Shown in pieces: positions 9,279-18,183 of a DNA stretch of 64,000 nt. The DNA is from Sporolactobacillus putidus (lineage in GTDB: Bacteria > Bacillota > Bacilli > Bacillales > Sporolactobacillaceae), in contig NZ_BMOK01000007.1 of assembly GCF_014647035.1 (NCBI RefSeq), positions 62,001 to 126,000 of the forward strand. The letters run 5' to 3'. Positions within the stretch are counted from its first letter, which is position 1. Each line of letters begins with the position of its first letter. The notes under the pieces were generated by a model. That model made no database searches and had not been told where the DNA came from. It was given only the letters and a program-made list of their open reading frames with translations. The translations under genes were made by a program, and so were the position numbers.

Positions 9279-10415
9279 ATGAAAAAATCAGTTTTACCTG
9301 TCGCGATCATCGGGGGTCTGGTTCTGACGGGAACGATAGGCGCTCAACACGCGCTGGCGGCAACTCCCGTCAGTGTTGCCATGCAGGGCATTGGACAGCA
9401 GTATGTGTGGGGAGGAAATGATTGCTCGGGCTTTACGATGAATGTGTTCAAACAGTTTGGAATCGATCTGCCGCATAACGCCGCAGCGCAGGCTAATTAT
9501 GGAACCTATGTCAGCCAGAATAACCTTCAGCCAGGCGATCTTGTATTCTTCAGTACATATGCACCCGGCATTACTCACGTGGGGATATATGTAGGTAACA
9601 ATATGATGATCAGTTCCGAAAACGAGCAGGTCGGCGTTCGCGAAACACAGATTTTCGGAGGCGGCGCTTCAAGCTATTGGGCTCCGAGATATGTGACTGC
9701 ACGCCGCCTGATCAGCAATTCGTCCGATTCTGCGAGTGCTTCACCGGCACCTGTTGTAAAAGCCGTCAGCGCATCGCAGCCATCCGGTCAGCAACAAACT
9801 TCCGGCCCTCAAAAGCCGGCGGCTGCCCCGGTGACCCCGGCCACCCCGGCCGCTTCACAAACAGCAGGTTCTGCGATTAATGGAGCAACGTATACTATTC
9901 AAAAAGGTGATACGCTCTCATCGATCAGTTTGGCGGCGCATGTATCCGTATCCGAACTTAAAGCGCTGAACGGACTTTCTTCCGATCTGATTATCGCCGG
10001 ACAAACGCTTAAACTGAGTGGACAAGCTCCCTCACCGGCAAAGCCTTCTGCGGATCAGACCTCGGCAAAACCGGTGAATCAGGTGCCTGCTTCAGCTCCT
10101 GCAGCCTCCGTTTCGAACCCGGCACAGAAGAACTTCTATATGGTCAGAACGGGCGACACGCTTTGGGCAATCTCCAGGCATGACGGGATCAGCATCAGCA
10201 AAATTCAGTTGATTAATCATCTGAAATCTACCACAATCTATCCTGGCCAAAAGTTGTACCTTCAGGAAACCACCCAAAAATATACAATCAAGAAAAATGA
10301 CACACTTTGGGGGATCGCCACTTCCCACGGAACCACTGTCAGCCAGCTGATTAAAGCCAACAATCTGACTTCTACACTGATTTTTCCGAATCAGCAGCTT
10401 GTCATACCACAATAA
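9279..10415 (+). CDS. Secreted NlpC/P60 peptidoglycan endopeptidase with three C-terminal LysM domains
   Basis: A 378-aa secreted wall hydrolase. Residues 1-28 are a signal peptide ending AQHALA-A. The NlpC/P60 domain follows directly (about 30-145), with catalytic Cys49 in GGNDCSGF and His100 in ITHVGIYVG. A Ser/Pro/Ala linker leads to three LysM repeats (about 204-246, 286-328 and 334-377). Such enzymes cut peptide stems between D-Glu and the diamino acid. The familiar Bacillus LytE/LytF order is LysM first and catalytic domain last; here it is reversed. The ATG at 9279 follows GGAGGAG. A WalR box lies 124 bp upstream and a terminator follows. Confidence 0.9.
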   Translation: MKKSVLPVAIIGGLVLTGTIGAQHALAATPVSVAMQGIGQQYVWGGNDCSGFTMNVFKQFGIDLPHNAAAQANYGTYVSQNNLQPGDLVFFSTYAPGITHVGIYVGNNMMISSENEQVGVRETQIFGGGASSYWAPRYVTARRLISNSSDSASASPAPVVKAVSASQPSGQQQTSGPQKPAAAPVTPATPAASQTAGSAINGATYTIQKGDTLSSISLAAHVSVSELKALNGLSSDLIIAGQTLKLSGQAPSPAKPSADQTSAKPVNQVPASAPAASVSNPAQKNFYMVRTGDTLWAISRHDGISISKIQLINHLKSTTIYPGQKLYLQETTQKYTIKKNDTLWGIATSHGTTVSQLIKANNLTSTLIFPNQQLVIPQ

Positions 10416-10439
10416 AACCGTTTGTCTTGCAATCCAGAA

Positions 10440-10476
10440 GAGAGAGTGCCTGTTCATAAAGTCAGGCACTCTCTTT
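10440..10476 (+). terminator. Terminator of the NlpC/P60 gene
   Basis: GAGAGTGCCTG and CAGGCACTCTC form an 11-bp stem with a 10-nt loop, followed by TTTCTGCTTTTT. Confidence 0.75.
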
Positions 10477-10528
10477 CTGCTTTTTCGACGATCCATGTTC
10501 AATTGCGAAATTTTTTTAAAAATAATGG

Positions 10529-10580
10529 TTGACACAGTTAACTTTTATCCGCTATGATAACCGATAGTTAATACAGTTAT
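10529..10580 (+). promoter_or_regulatory. Promoter with putative MarR operator
   Basis: TTGACA at 10529-10534 and TATGAT at 10553-10558 have 18-bp spacing. AGTTA-containing words recur at 10536, 10566 and 10575, and GATAAC (10556-10561) is mirrored by GTTATC (10575-10580 region). This overlaps the promoter, as expected for autorepression by the MarR protein encoded next. The operator role is inference. Confidence 0.6.
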
Positions 10581-10605
10581 CTATTTTTCGGGAGGGAGCA
10601 GAACT

Positions 10606-11055
10606 TTGGAACTGGAATCGATCAAAGCTCTGATAAAAGACTACGAAGAACTGTCAATTTACACATCAAGCAAGATCCACGAAGTCGTTGAAGAAATCGT
10701 CAAAAAGCATTCGATCACTTTCGAACAGCTTTGCATCCTGAGAATGCTGGAACAAAGTCCGGGCCTCAGCCCCGTCCAGATTGCGGAAAGACTGGAGATC
10801 AATAAAAGCGGCGTCAGTATACGTGTCAACCGTCTGATGACCCGGGAGCTTATTGAAAAAAAGAAGATCGATAACCGGAGCTTCGGACTGTATAACACCG
10901 AAAGGGGCAGGGAGATTTTTCTGGAAGGGGAGCAGAAAATACAGCAACTTGTCGGTCGATGGATTCAGGAAGTGGGCGAAAAGGACAGCAAAGAATTCAT
11001 TCGCATCTATAAGAAAATAAACGAAATCATAACAAAATCGGAGATTGAAAAATGA
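10606..11055 (+). CDS. MarR-family transcriptional regulator
   Basis: A 149-aa winged-helix protein of the usual MarR length. The HTH region spans about residues 45-85 (LSPVQIAERLEINKSGVSIRVNRL), followed by a beta-hairpin wing containing KKKIDNRSFGLYNTERG. The TTG start at 10606 is supported by GGAGGGAG seven bases upstream. Its stop overlaps the start of the MMPL transporter by 4 bp (ATGA), so the two are translationally coupled. It most likely represses its own operon and releases DNA on binding a lipophilic or toxic ligand exported by the transporter. Confidence 0.85.
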   Translation: MELESIKALIKDYEELSIYTSSKIHEVVEEIVKKHSITFEQLCILRMLEQSPGLSPVQIAERLEINKSGVSIRVNRLMTRELIEKKKIDNRSFGLYNTERGREIFLEGEQKIQQLVGRWIQEVGEKDSKEFIRIYKKINEIITKSEIEK

Positions 11056-14000
11056 AGAAAATGATCACACTGCGCTGGGTGCTTTTAATCGTTTGGTTGG
11101 CCACACTAATCGTTCTGCTTATTACTGCACCGAATATGAACCAGCTCGTCCGGGATAAAGGGAGTTACGCACTGCCGAGTGATTACTCTTCGAGTATTGC
11201 TGCAACTTTGCAGAAAAAGCTGCAGGCAGCGAATGGCGGAACGACCTATATGGCAGTCTTTCATTCAGATACCGGATTGACAGCAGAAAATATGAAGGCG
11301 ATTAAAAATACATTGCAGCGAATTAAAAATGAAAAAGCAAAGCTCCACATCATAAGTGTGACCGACAGTTTTGACAACGCGGGGCTGAAAAGCACATTGC
11401 TGTCGAAAAATAAGAAATCGCTGATGGCCGCTTTCCAAATTGAAAAAAATAAGAGTCTGACAACTCGGGAAGTCAGGTCGGCGATTGACGGCGAAGTGAA
11501 AACCAATGGAGTAACGACCTATTTGACCGGTGAAGCTCTGATCAATGACGACATGAGCACAGCAGCGGAAGAGGGGCTGAAAAAAACGGAGGGTATTACC
11601 GTTGCTTTTATACTGATTGTGCTCCTCCTCGTTTTCAGATCTGTCGTTGCCCCATTTGTTCCATTAGTCGCAGTCGGCATCAGCTATGTTGTCGCACAAT
11701 CTGTCGTTTCCTTTCTCGTAAAATATTTTAATTTCCCAATTTCTAATTTCACACAAATTTTTATGGTTGCCATTATGTTCGGCATTGGAACGGATTACTG
11801 CATTTTGCTTTTAAGCCGTTTCAAAGAAGAACTGGCAAATGGAAGAGATAAAGTTCAGGCAACGTTGAACACCTATAAGACGGCGGGGCTTACCGTGCTT
11901 CACAGCGGCATCCCCGTACTGATCGCTTTTCTCGCCCTGGCTTTTGTTCAGTTCTCTTTATACCGAAGTGCCGTTGCGGTTGGGGTCGGTGTTGTCTTTC
12001 TAATGATGGCTTTATTTACGATTCTTCCGTTATTTACGGTCGGTCTTGGAAACAAGCTGTTCTGGCCGTTAAATCGAAACATGAAGCAGTCGAAAAGCAG
12101 AATCTGGGCGTGGGCGGGGAATCTCTCTTTTACCAAACCCGTTCTGGCGCTCCTCATCGTTGGCTTGTTCACCGTTCCGCCGATCATTTTTTATCACGGA
12201 CAGCTTTCTTTCAACTCGCCCCAGGAAATACCGGACAAATATCCTTCGAAAACAGGTTTCAATATGATCTCCCGCGACTTCGGGGCGGGGAATATATCCC
12301 CGGCAACGATCTATTTTAAGAATGACGAGAACATGTGCAGCCCGGAATACGTTGCTCTGTTTGAGCGTATTTCCAATGAATTAAGCAAGAACGGGAATGT
12401 GGACAAGGTACTGAGTGTCTCCCGTCCGCTTGGCAGCAGGCTGAACGATATCTATGTGAAAAATCAGTCGCAGACGGTACATAAGGGATTGGCGAGTGCC
12501 TCGGGGGGAATCGGTCAAATCCAGGATAATTTGAAAAACACGAGTGATCAGATCAGCGCCTCGCAACCTTCGTTAAACGCTGCGAGATCCAATATCGATA
12601 AGCTGCAGGCGGGAACGCTTCAGACGAAAAACGGAATCGGTACTTTGCAGAATGCACTTGCGCAGATTTCCGGCGGTATCAAATCCGGTGCTTCAGGCAC
12701 TTCGCAAATAAGAACGAACATTCAGATCGCAGAGACACAATTGGCTCAGCTGCAATCCGGTCAGACTCAACTCCAGAACGGCTACGGGCAGGTTGCAGCC
12801 AATCTGCAGAAAATCGCCGATCAGCTCCACGCTTTATCTGCTGCTTCCGGCCAGCCCGCGCCGATCGATACAGCGAAACTGACGGCGGCTTTCGCACATA
12901 TCCAGAATGATTTATTAGCTTATATCAAAGCGAATCCGAATGTCACGAACGATCCGAAATTTGTGCAGTTAACTTCAGACCTTAAGCAGCTACCCGGAGT
13001 CACGCAGAATCTGATGCAATCGATTCAAGCGGAAATCGACAGACAAACAAAAACCGCTCAGGCTCAACTTAATGCGCTCAACGCGGGCATCCAGCAGCTG
13101 GCGGACGCGATGAATCAACTTAACAGCCAATCCTTACAGGTGGCGGATGGCCTCAGCCAGTTCCAGAGCGGCCTGTCGCAGATCGGCACCGGCCTCAGCC
13201 AGCTTGAGACCGGGCTGAATCAGGCGGCCGCCGGCCAGGATCAGGTGATCGCGCAGACACCTCAGTTATCCGGCGCATTGGCTCAGATCGCTTCAGGACA
13301 AAGTCAGATTCAATCGGGATTCGGACAGGTACAAAGTCAGATGGCCAGTCTGTCTTCCGGTCTTTCAAAGGGAGCGGCCGGTGCCCGGCAAATCAGAAAC
13401 GGCATTGACTCGGCCAACAGTTTTATCAATAACTGGACCGAGGTTTCTTATGATGATTCCGGAATCTATGTACCGCAAGATATTTTCTCAAACCCTGATT
13501 TTAAAAAATCACTCGATCAATATATAAGCAAAGATGGAAAAGTCGCCAGCATCAGTATTATTTCAAAAGACGACCCGTATTCTAACCAAGGTATCAGCCA
13601 TTTTCAGTCACTGGTTAAGCAGCTTCCTGACCTGCTGAAGGGTACTAAATTGGAAAATGCGCAGATTGGGATCGGCGGGGTCGCAAGTTCCAACAGCGAT
13701 ATTCAGAAAATGGCCAACTCGGATTATCAGCGCGCAGTATCTTTTGTCCTTATAGGCGTGTTCATCGCACTTGTTGTAGTATTAAGATCTCTGACCATGC
13801 CGGTCTATCTTATGGCTTCGTTACTGCTGACCTATTTTGCGGCGCTCGATTTAAGCGGGTTGATCTTTACGAAAATTTTCAGTTATTCGGGGCTGACCTG
13901 GACGACTCCGTTCTTTGGCTTTATCGTCCTGATAGCACTCGGTATTGATTACTCGATCTTTGTGATGACTCGATTTAACGAGTATGCCAGACTGGCGATT

Positions 14001-14294
14001 AAAGAGCGCATGCTGCTGACACTCTGGCATATGGGCGGTGTCATTTTTTCAGCTGTGATTATACTAGGCGGCACTTTTGCAGCCATGCTGCCGTCCGGTA
14101 TGCTCTCACTTGTGGAGATTGCCGTGACCGTCATCATCGGGCTGCTGCTGTACGCGGTGATCGTCATTCCGCTGTTTGTCCCTGTTATGGTTAAACTTTT
14201 TGGGAGAGGCAATTGGTGGCCTTTTATATCTAGAAAAACGGATCGGATGTGGGCTTCAGCCAAACCTGAGGAACACCGGATTTCAGCAAAGTGA
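11052..14294 (+). CDS. MMPL/RND-superfamily exporter with a large extracytoplasmic coil
   Basis: A 1080-aa membrane transporter of the MMPL branch of the RND superfamily. It has one N-terminal helix, an extracytoplasmic domain, a six-helix block around residues 175-350 with a GTDYCILLLSRF-type motif, a second large extracytoplasmic domain, and a final block from about 890 with GIDYSIFVMTRFNEY. The second external domain is enlarged by about 300 residues (roughly 475-790) of repeating Q-L-x-S-G-x-x-Q heptad-like units, similar to those in YhgE/Pip proteins. Related YdfJ-like transporters are shorter in my recollection. It overlaps marR by 4 bp. Probably it exports a lipid, siderophore or antimicrobial; the substrate is not evident. 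Confidence 0.85.
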   Translation: MKKMITLRWVLLIVWLATLIVLLITAPNMNQLVRDKGSYALPSDYSSSIAATLQKKLQAANGGTTYMAVFHSDTGLTAENMKAIKNTLQRIKNEKAKLHIISVTDSFDNAGLKSTLLSKNKKSLMAAFQIEKNKSLTTREVRSAIDGEVKTNGVTTYLTGEALINDDMSTAAEEGLKKTEGITVAFILIVLLLVFRSVVAPFVPLVAVGISYVVAQSVVSFLVKYFNFPISNFTQIFMVAIMFGIGTDYCILLLSRFKEELANGRDKVQATLNTYKTAGLTVLHSGIPVLIAFLALAFVQFSLYRSAVAVGVGVVFLMMALFTILPLFTVGLGNKLFWPLNRNMKQSKSRIWAWAGNLSFTKPVLALLIVGLFTVPPIIFYHGQLSFNSPQEIPDKYPSKTGFNMISRDFGAGNISPATIYFKNDENMCSPEYVALFERISNELSKNGNVDKVLSVSRPLGSRLNDIYVKNQSQTVHKGLASASGGIGQIQDNLKNTSDQISASQPSLNAARSNIDKLQAGTLQTKNGIGTLQNALAQISGGIKSGASGTSQIRTNIQIAETQLAQLQSGQTQLQNGYGQVAANLQKIADQLHALSAASGQPAPIDTAKLTAAFAHIQNDLLAYIKANPNVTNDPKFVQLTSDLKQLPGVTQNLMQSIQAEIDRQTKTAQAQLNALNAGIQQLADAMNQLNSQSLQVADGLSQFQSGLSQIGTGLSQLETGLNQAAAGQDQVIAQTPQLSGALAQIASGQSQIQSGFGQVQSQMASLSSGLSKGAAGARQIRNGIDSANSFINNWTEVSYDDSGIYVPQDIFSNPDFKKSLDQYISKDGKVASISIISKDDPYSNQGISHFQSLVKQLPDLLKGTKLENAQIGIGGVASSNSDIQKMANSDYQRAVSFVLIGVFIALVVVLRSLTMPVYLMASLLLTYFAALDLSGLIFTKIFSYSGLTWTTPFFGFIVLIALGIDYSIFVMTRFNEYARLAIKERMLLTLWHMGGVIFSAVIILGGTFAAMLPSGMLSLVEIAVTVIIGLLLYAVIVIPLFVPVMVKLFGRGNWWPFISRKTDRMWASAKPEEHRISAK

Positions 14295-14844
14295 ATCACA
14301 GATTCAGTGAAAGTCTGTGATTGGGCACAAGATCAGGAACCGTTTGGAAGAAGTTCGGGACGTGGAATTTCTTGTGGAAGGAGAAGAAGAGTCGTCCGGC
14401 CGAAATTTAGATAGAAAGTGACAAAAATCTTTGTATGCTGATTGACTCCATAAATGACATGAACGATAATGAAATGTAAATAAAGCTTTTTGGCACAAAT
14501 GATCCGTTAAACCATTTGCACCGGTTTCGGGGACGGTTAAGACTTTTTGAATCCGCCAAAATGGATCAAAAAAAAGGAATAAAAATGAATCGATTTCTCA
14601 AACTAAGAAAAATAAGGATCATGAGTGACTTGAAAATGTTTTAGTATTTTTGTTCCATCTTCAAGCATATACACTAAAAAGCCGACTAAAACAAGTTGCT
14701 GTAGGCTGTACTGTTCACCAAAATCAGTCTAGGACAATAGAAAATATTTTATACACTTGTTTGATAAAAAAATAGGACAAATTGCTGAGATTTGACCGGC
14801 CAGGTCTTATTTACGGAGATCAGATTAGAGGAGGTCGACATCCC
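14295..14844. other. AT-rich intergenic region before murT
   Basis: A 9-bp hairpin (AATCACAGA at 14294 with TCTGTGATT ending 14322) may terminate the MMPL transcript although no T run follows. I see no convincing gene. A 20-codon frame at about 14585 with AAGGA upstream could be a leader peptide but has no support. No clear promoter was found for murT. Confidence 0.45.
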
Positions 14845-16218
14845 TTGCCAGCTATCAATACTTACATGGCGATACTAACAAACAGAGGGGTAAAAAAATT
14901 CATCCAGCTCATGCATCAGGGGCAGGGGAATACCATTTCCGGAGAATTGGCAAGAATGATTGACCCCCGCATTTTGAAGAAATTGTCAAAAACAATGAAT
15001 GTTATTGCGGTTACCGGGACGAACGGAAAAACAACAACCTGCAATTTGATTTCCAATATTTTCAAGTCGGGGCATATCCCGTCTGTTCATAATTCATTGG
15101 GCAATAATCTGATGTCGGGCATCACGACAGCATTTATTGATGACGCCGGTCTTAATGGAAAGATGAAAGACAAATGGGCGATTGTTGAAGTGGATGAAGC
15201 GACAATGATCCCCTTCCTTAAGGAAATCACACCTAAAATCATTGTGATCAACAATTTCTTCCGGGATCAGCTGGATCGGTATGGAGAGATTGACTTATTG
15301 ATTGAAAAGATTTATAAGGCGATCGAAAATGTCGACGCAAAGCTTGTTTTAAATGCCGATGATCCATTTGTTAACCGTTTCTCCGATCTCAAGAATGAGA
15401 AAATATACTTCGGTATCGGCCCTGACGCGATTCATTTTGAAAAAAACAGCATGGCGGACTCAAAATATTGCCCGCATTGCGGCAGACCGCTCCAATATTC
15501 ACATACCTTTTATGGGCAGCTCGGCTACTACTCATGCGAATGCGGTTTTAAAAGACACGACCCGAAGTTCGAGCTGGAGAACGTACGAAAAGCAGATCAC
15601 GGTTATGAAATGACGATTAATCAGTCGGACTATACGCTTAGCCTCTCAGGTGTGCACAACATTTATAATGCACTGGCAGCTTTTTCCGTCGCGCAGGAAA
15701 TTCGGATTCCTGTCGAGGCCATCAGAGAGGGACTAGAGACGTATAGTGTAAAGAATGGCAGAATGACGACGTATATGATCAATCATGCCCGCCAGGTGCT
15801 GAACCTCGTGAAGAATCCGGCAGGTTATAATATAACAATTTCTGAAGTCAACGATGATCCTCAGAAAAAACAAATTGTGCTCTTTCTGAACGATTTCGAG
15901 GCAGACGGTGAAGATATTTCCTGGATCTGGGATGTGGATTTTGAAAAATTCAGAAACGAGAATGTATGGCAGATCATTTGCAGCGGTACGAGAGCTTATG
16001 ATTTGGCCATCAGGATGAAATACGCAGAGATCGAGGAGGGAAAAGTCAGGATTATTCCCGACCTGAAAAAAGCAATCGATCAGGCCTTGGATTCAAAATC
16101 TCTAACTTATTACTTGCCGAATTACACACCGCTTGAGCATGTCAGAAGCTATCTGGAACAAAAGATGCAGTCCGATCATTCTTTTCCCGTTACGGAAAAG
16201 AGGATGGTCCGAAATTAG
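14845..16218 (+). CDS. murT: Lipid II isoglutaminyl synthase, MurT subunit
   Basis: Mur-ligase-like ATPase of 457 aa that, with GatD, amidates the alpha-carboxyl of D-Glu in lipid II to D-isoglutamine. The ATP motif TGTNGKTTT is near residue 60. A four-cysteine zinc ribbon (CPHCG to CEC, near residues 210-235) is typical of MurT. The C-terminal DUF1727 domain follows from about 290 (MINHARQVLNLVKNPAG). The TTG start at 14845 is chosen because AGAGGAGG lies ten bases upstream; an in-frame upstream start at 14782 lacks a site and ATG 14866 is a weaker option. gatD follows after 66 bp. Confidence 0.88.
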   Translation: MPAINTYMAILTNRGVKKFIQLMHQGQGNTISGELARMIDPRILKKLSKTMNVIAVTGTNGKTTTCNLISNIFKSGHIPSVHNSLGNNLMSGITTAFIDDAGLNGKMKDKWAIVEVDEATMIPFLKEITPKIIVINNFFRDQLDRYGEIDLLIEKIYKAIENVDAKLVLNADDPFVNRFSDLKNEKIYFGIGPDAIHFEKNSMADSKYCPHCGRPLQYSHTFYGQLGYYSCECGFKRHDPKFELENVRKADHGYEMTINQSDYTLSLSGVHNIYNALAAFSVAQEIRIPVEAIREGLETYSVKNGRMTTYMINHARQVLNLVKNPAGYNITISEVNDDPQKKQIVLFLNDFEADGEDISWIWDVDFEKFRNENVWQIICSGTRAYDLAIRMKYAEIEEGKVRIIPDLKKAIDQALDSKSLTYYLPNYTPLEHVRSYLEQKMQSDHSFPVTEKRMVRN

Positions 16219-16284
16219 ACTTGATTCAGGAGGAGCTTGCCAGGGACCGGAGTGCCGGTATCACTAATAAAAGGGGTTCTTAAT

Positions 16285-17007
16285 GTGAAATCGTTGACTC
16301 TTTTTCATTTTTTTCCGGATAAATTAAACCTTTACGGCGACCGGGGAAATATTTTAACATTGAAGAAAAGATGTGAATGGCGTGAAATTTCATTAAACGT
16401 CGTTCCTATTAATAAAATTGATCAGGCGAGTGACGTTCCGCTCTCTCAGGCCGACATTCTTTTTATAGGCGGCGGGAGTGACAGAGAACAGGCTCTCTGT
16501 ACGGAAGAATTAAAGAAAATCAAGGATAGCTTTAAATCCGCTGTAGAAGACGGGACACCCTGTCTGGCGGTATGCGGCGGATATCAGTTTCTCGGCAACT
16601 ATTATCAGATGCTAAGCGGTGAGAAACTTGAGGGATTAAGCATCGTGGATTTTTACACGATTTCTAAAGAAAACCGATTAGTCGGAGACGTACTGATGGA
16701 GTCGGAAACATTCGGTAAACTCGTTGGATTTGAAAATCACGCGGGTCAGACCTTTCATCCTTACGAAACGCTTGGTACGGTTATTAAGGGCTACGGAAAC
16801 AACAAGAAGGATAAGAAGGAAGGACTTGTTTATAAACACTTGATCGGCACCTATCTCCATGGCCCGGTTCTTCCGAAAAATCCCTCTATTGCTGATTTTC
16901 TCATTGGCAACGCGCTCGATCGCAAGTATGGCCAGGCAAAACTTGCGGATCTCGATGACTCGTGGGAACATGAAGCCGCCGAGAAAGTGTGGAGCAGATA
17001 CGCCTGA
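16285..17007 (+). CDS. gatD: Lipid II isoglutaminyl synthase, GatD glutamine amidotransferase subunit
   Basis: Class I glutamine amidotransferase of 240 aa that supplies ammonia to MurT. The nucleophile is Cys97 in LAVCGGYQFLG and the catalytic His is in GTYLHGPVLPKNP near residue 192. The length matches the known GatD size (about 243 aa). The GTG at 16285 has AAAGGGG upstream; an ATG two bases earlier is out of frame. It is second in a murT-gatD operon closed by the hairpin at 17055-17082. Confidence 0.88.
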   Translation: MKSLTLFHFFPDKLNLYGDRGNILTLKKRCEWREISLNVVPINKIDQASDVPLSQADILFIGGGSDREQALCTEELKKIKDSFKSAVEDGTPCLAVCGGYQFLGNYYQMLSGEKLEGLSIVDFYTISKENRLVGDVLMESETFGKLVGFENHAGQTFHPYETLGTVIKGYGNNKKDKKEGLVYKHLIGTYLHGPVLPKNPSIADFLIGNALDRKYGQAKLADLDDSWEHEAAEKVWSRYA

Positions 17008-17054
17008 TTCCGCCTTTTCAATGTTCGCCGTGTTAATCATAAGAATCATCAGGT

Positions 17055-17088
17055 GGTGCCGGTATTTATCAAAATCGGTACCTTTTTT
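17055..17088 (+). terminator. Terminator of murT-gatD
   Basis: GGTGCCGGT pairs with ATCGGTACC (17074-17082, one wobble) and is followed directly by six T residues. Confidence 0.65.
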
Positions 17089-17188
17089 CTTGTCTTCGTT
17101 GCAGTGGGAGAGGCCTTGCTAAATGATTGACGCGAGACTATTGGCGTGTATTTTAAGACTCTGATTCGTGATGAAACGAATTGAAAAA

Positions 17189-17380
17189 TCAGTGCCCCTG
17201 CTTGATTTCGATCATATTCATCCACCCGTTTTTGAGCGCAAGTTCCGTCGGTTTGCCGGTTTCATCAATCATATTAAATGCAACTAGTTCATGAAACAAC
17301 TCTTCGTAGCTGAGACCATAATATGATCTGAGCTGTTCCGATCCGATCGGCAGCTTTTCTTTGTATTCCTGTTCTCCCAT
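17189..17380 (-). CDS. Small protein of unknown function (63 aa)
   Basis: I do not recognise this protein. It is 63 aa, acidic to neutral, with a predicted compact helical body (SEQLRSYYGLSYEELFHELVA) and a tail ETGKPTELALKNGWM. That tail resembles a motif found at the C-termini of small phage-antirepressor-like domains (G-x-PT-x-x-x-x-x-G), so a winged-helix-like fold is possible. The ATG at 17380 is preceded by AAAGGAGAG at good spacing, arguing for real translation. The longer frame starting at 17470 has no such site. Confidence 0.6.
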   Translation of the reverse strand: MGEQEYKEKLPIGSEQLRSYYGLSYEELFHELVAFNMIDETGKPTELALKNGWMNMIEIKQGH

Positions 17381-17490
17381 TTTAATTCTCTCCTTTATTG
17401 GGTTTGAGGACCTTTCGGGCTGAGACAAGATAGCGTCCGACAGGCTACTGCTGCGGACTCTCCGTTTCAAGCATTCATGGCAGATGACGA

Positions 17491-17676
17491 TTAAGAGTGA
17501 AGATTTATTTCGCCTAACTTTACTTCAATAACTTTACGGCTGATCCCTTCTCTTTTGAGCGGTTGGTCGCGGAAACCGCTCGACAGGAAAATCTTATTTT
17601 TCAAAGTACTCGCTTCCCAGGGGACGAGGTTAAGCGTTTTGAATAAATCATCCTGCGGAAATCGGTTCTTTTTTTA
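17491..17676 (-). pseudogene. Unrecognised coding-like fragment without a start codon
   Basis: The minus strand reads as about 60 protein-like codons ending at a stop at 17491-17493, including KTLNLVPWEASTLKNKIF and REGISRKVIEVKLGEINL. An in-frame stop lies just before it and no ATG, GTG or TTG start with a ribosome site exists. It looks like the C-terminal end of a longer protein. I cannot name the family. The neighbourhood also holds the rearranged rgg gene, so this may be debris from the same events. Confidence 0.4.
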
Positions 17677-17803
17677 AGTACTTTTTGTTGAATGGGAGAA
17701 AAAGAAGGGGAAATATTTTCGGGAGAACGATGGAAGGGTCAAGAAATGCGGAGATTCATGGTTTGGAACGATCGCATCGAGGCAGTTCACTGGAAAAATA
17801 AAA

Positions 17804-17832
17804 AAACACCTGGACAATTAATCCAAGTGTTT
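17804..17832 (-). terminator. Terminator of the small Gln/Asp-rich protein gene
   Basis: On the minus strand a 10-bp stem (AAACACTTGG with CCAGGTGTTT, one mismatch/wobble) is followed by a long T run. It lies 12 bp after the stop codon at 17845. Confidence 0.75.
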
Positions 17833-17844
17833 CGGAAAACCGGG

Positions 17845-18042
17845 TCAGGCCCGTACATCAATGAATTTTCCTGCCGTTCCGTTGCCATCATTATCCCGGC
17901 TGCCCGCTTTGTCAGTGTCGTTGTCGTGATCACGATCTGCAGAAACGGCCTGATTCTGTGCGGCAGCCTGCTGCGAATGCTGAGCCGGAGATTGCTGATA
18001 AACAGCAAAAGAAGAAGGACTTGAAACACCGCTTATTGGCAT
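17845..18042 (-). CDS. Small low-complexity protein, Gln/Ala then Asp/Asn rich (65 aa)
   Basis: A 65-aa protein with a Ser/Gln/Ala-rich first half and an Asp/Asn/Gly-rich second half (DRDHDNDTDKAGSRDNDGNG), ending in TAGKFIDVRA. Expression is well supported: ATG at 18042 follows a strong GGGAGGTGA site and a good terminator follows the stop. Short proteins with a DNDGD-like stretch and a hydrophobic C-terminal tail are common in Bacillales without a known role. I see no signal peptide or membrane helix. It is not repetitive enough to be a calcium-repeat protein. Confidence 0.65.
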   Translation of the reverse strand: MPISGVSSPSSFAVYQQSPAQHSQQAAAQNQAVSADRDHDNDTDKAGSRDNDGNGTAGKFIDVRA

Positions 18043-18183
18043 ATTTTCACCTCCCTGTCAGATGGTATATCGTAAATTTTCAAGTTAAATTTCACAAAAA
18101 CGGGCCAAATGTAACATCTATCAAAATAATTACACAATCGCGTGACAATGTACTTAAAAGTGATTTTTTTTTAAAAATACCAA

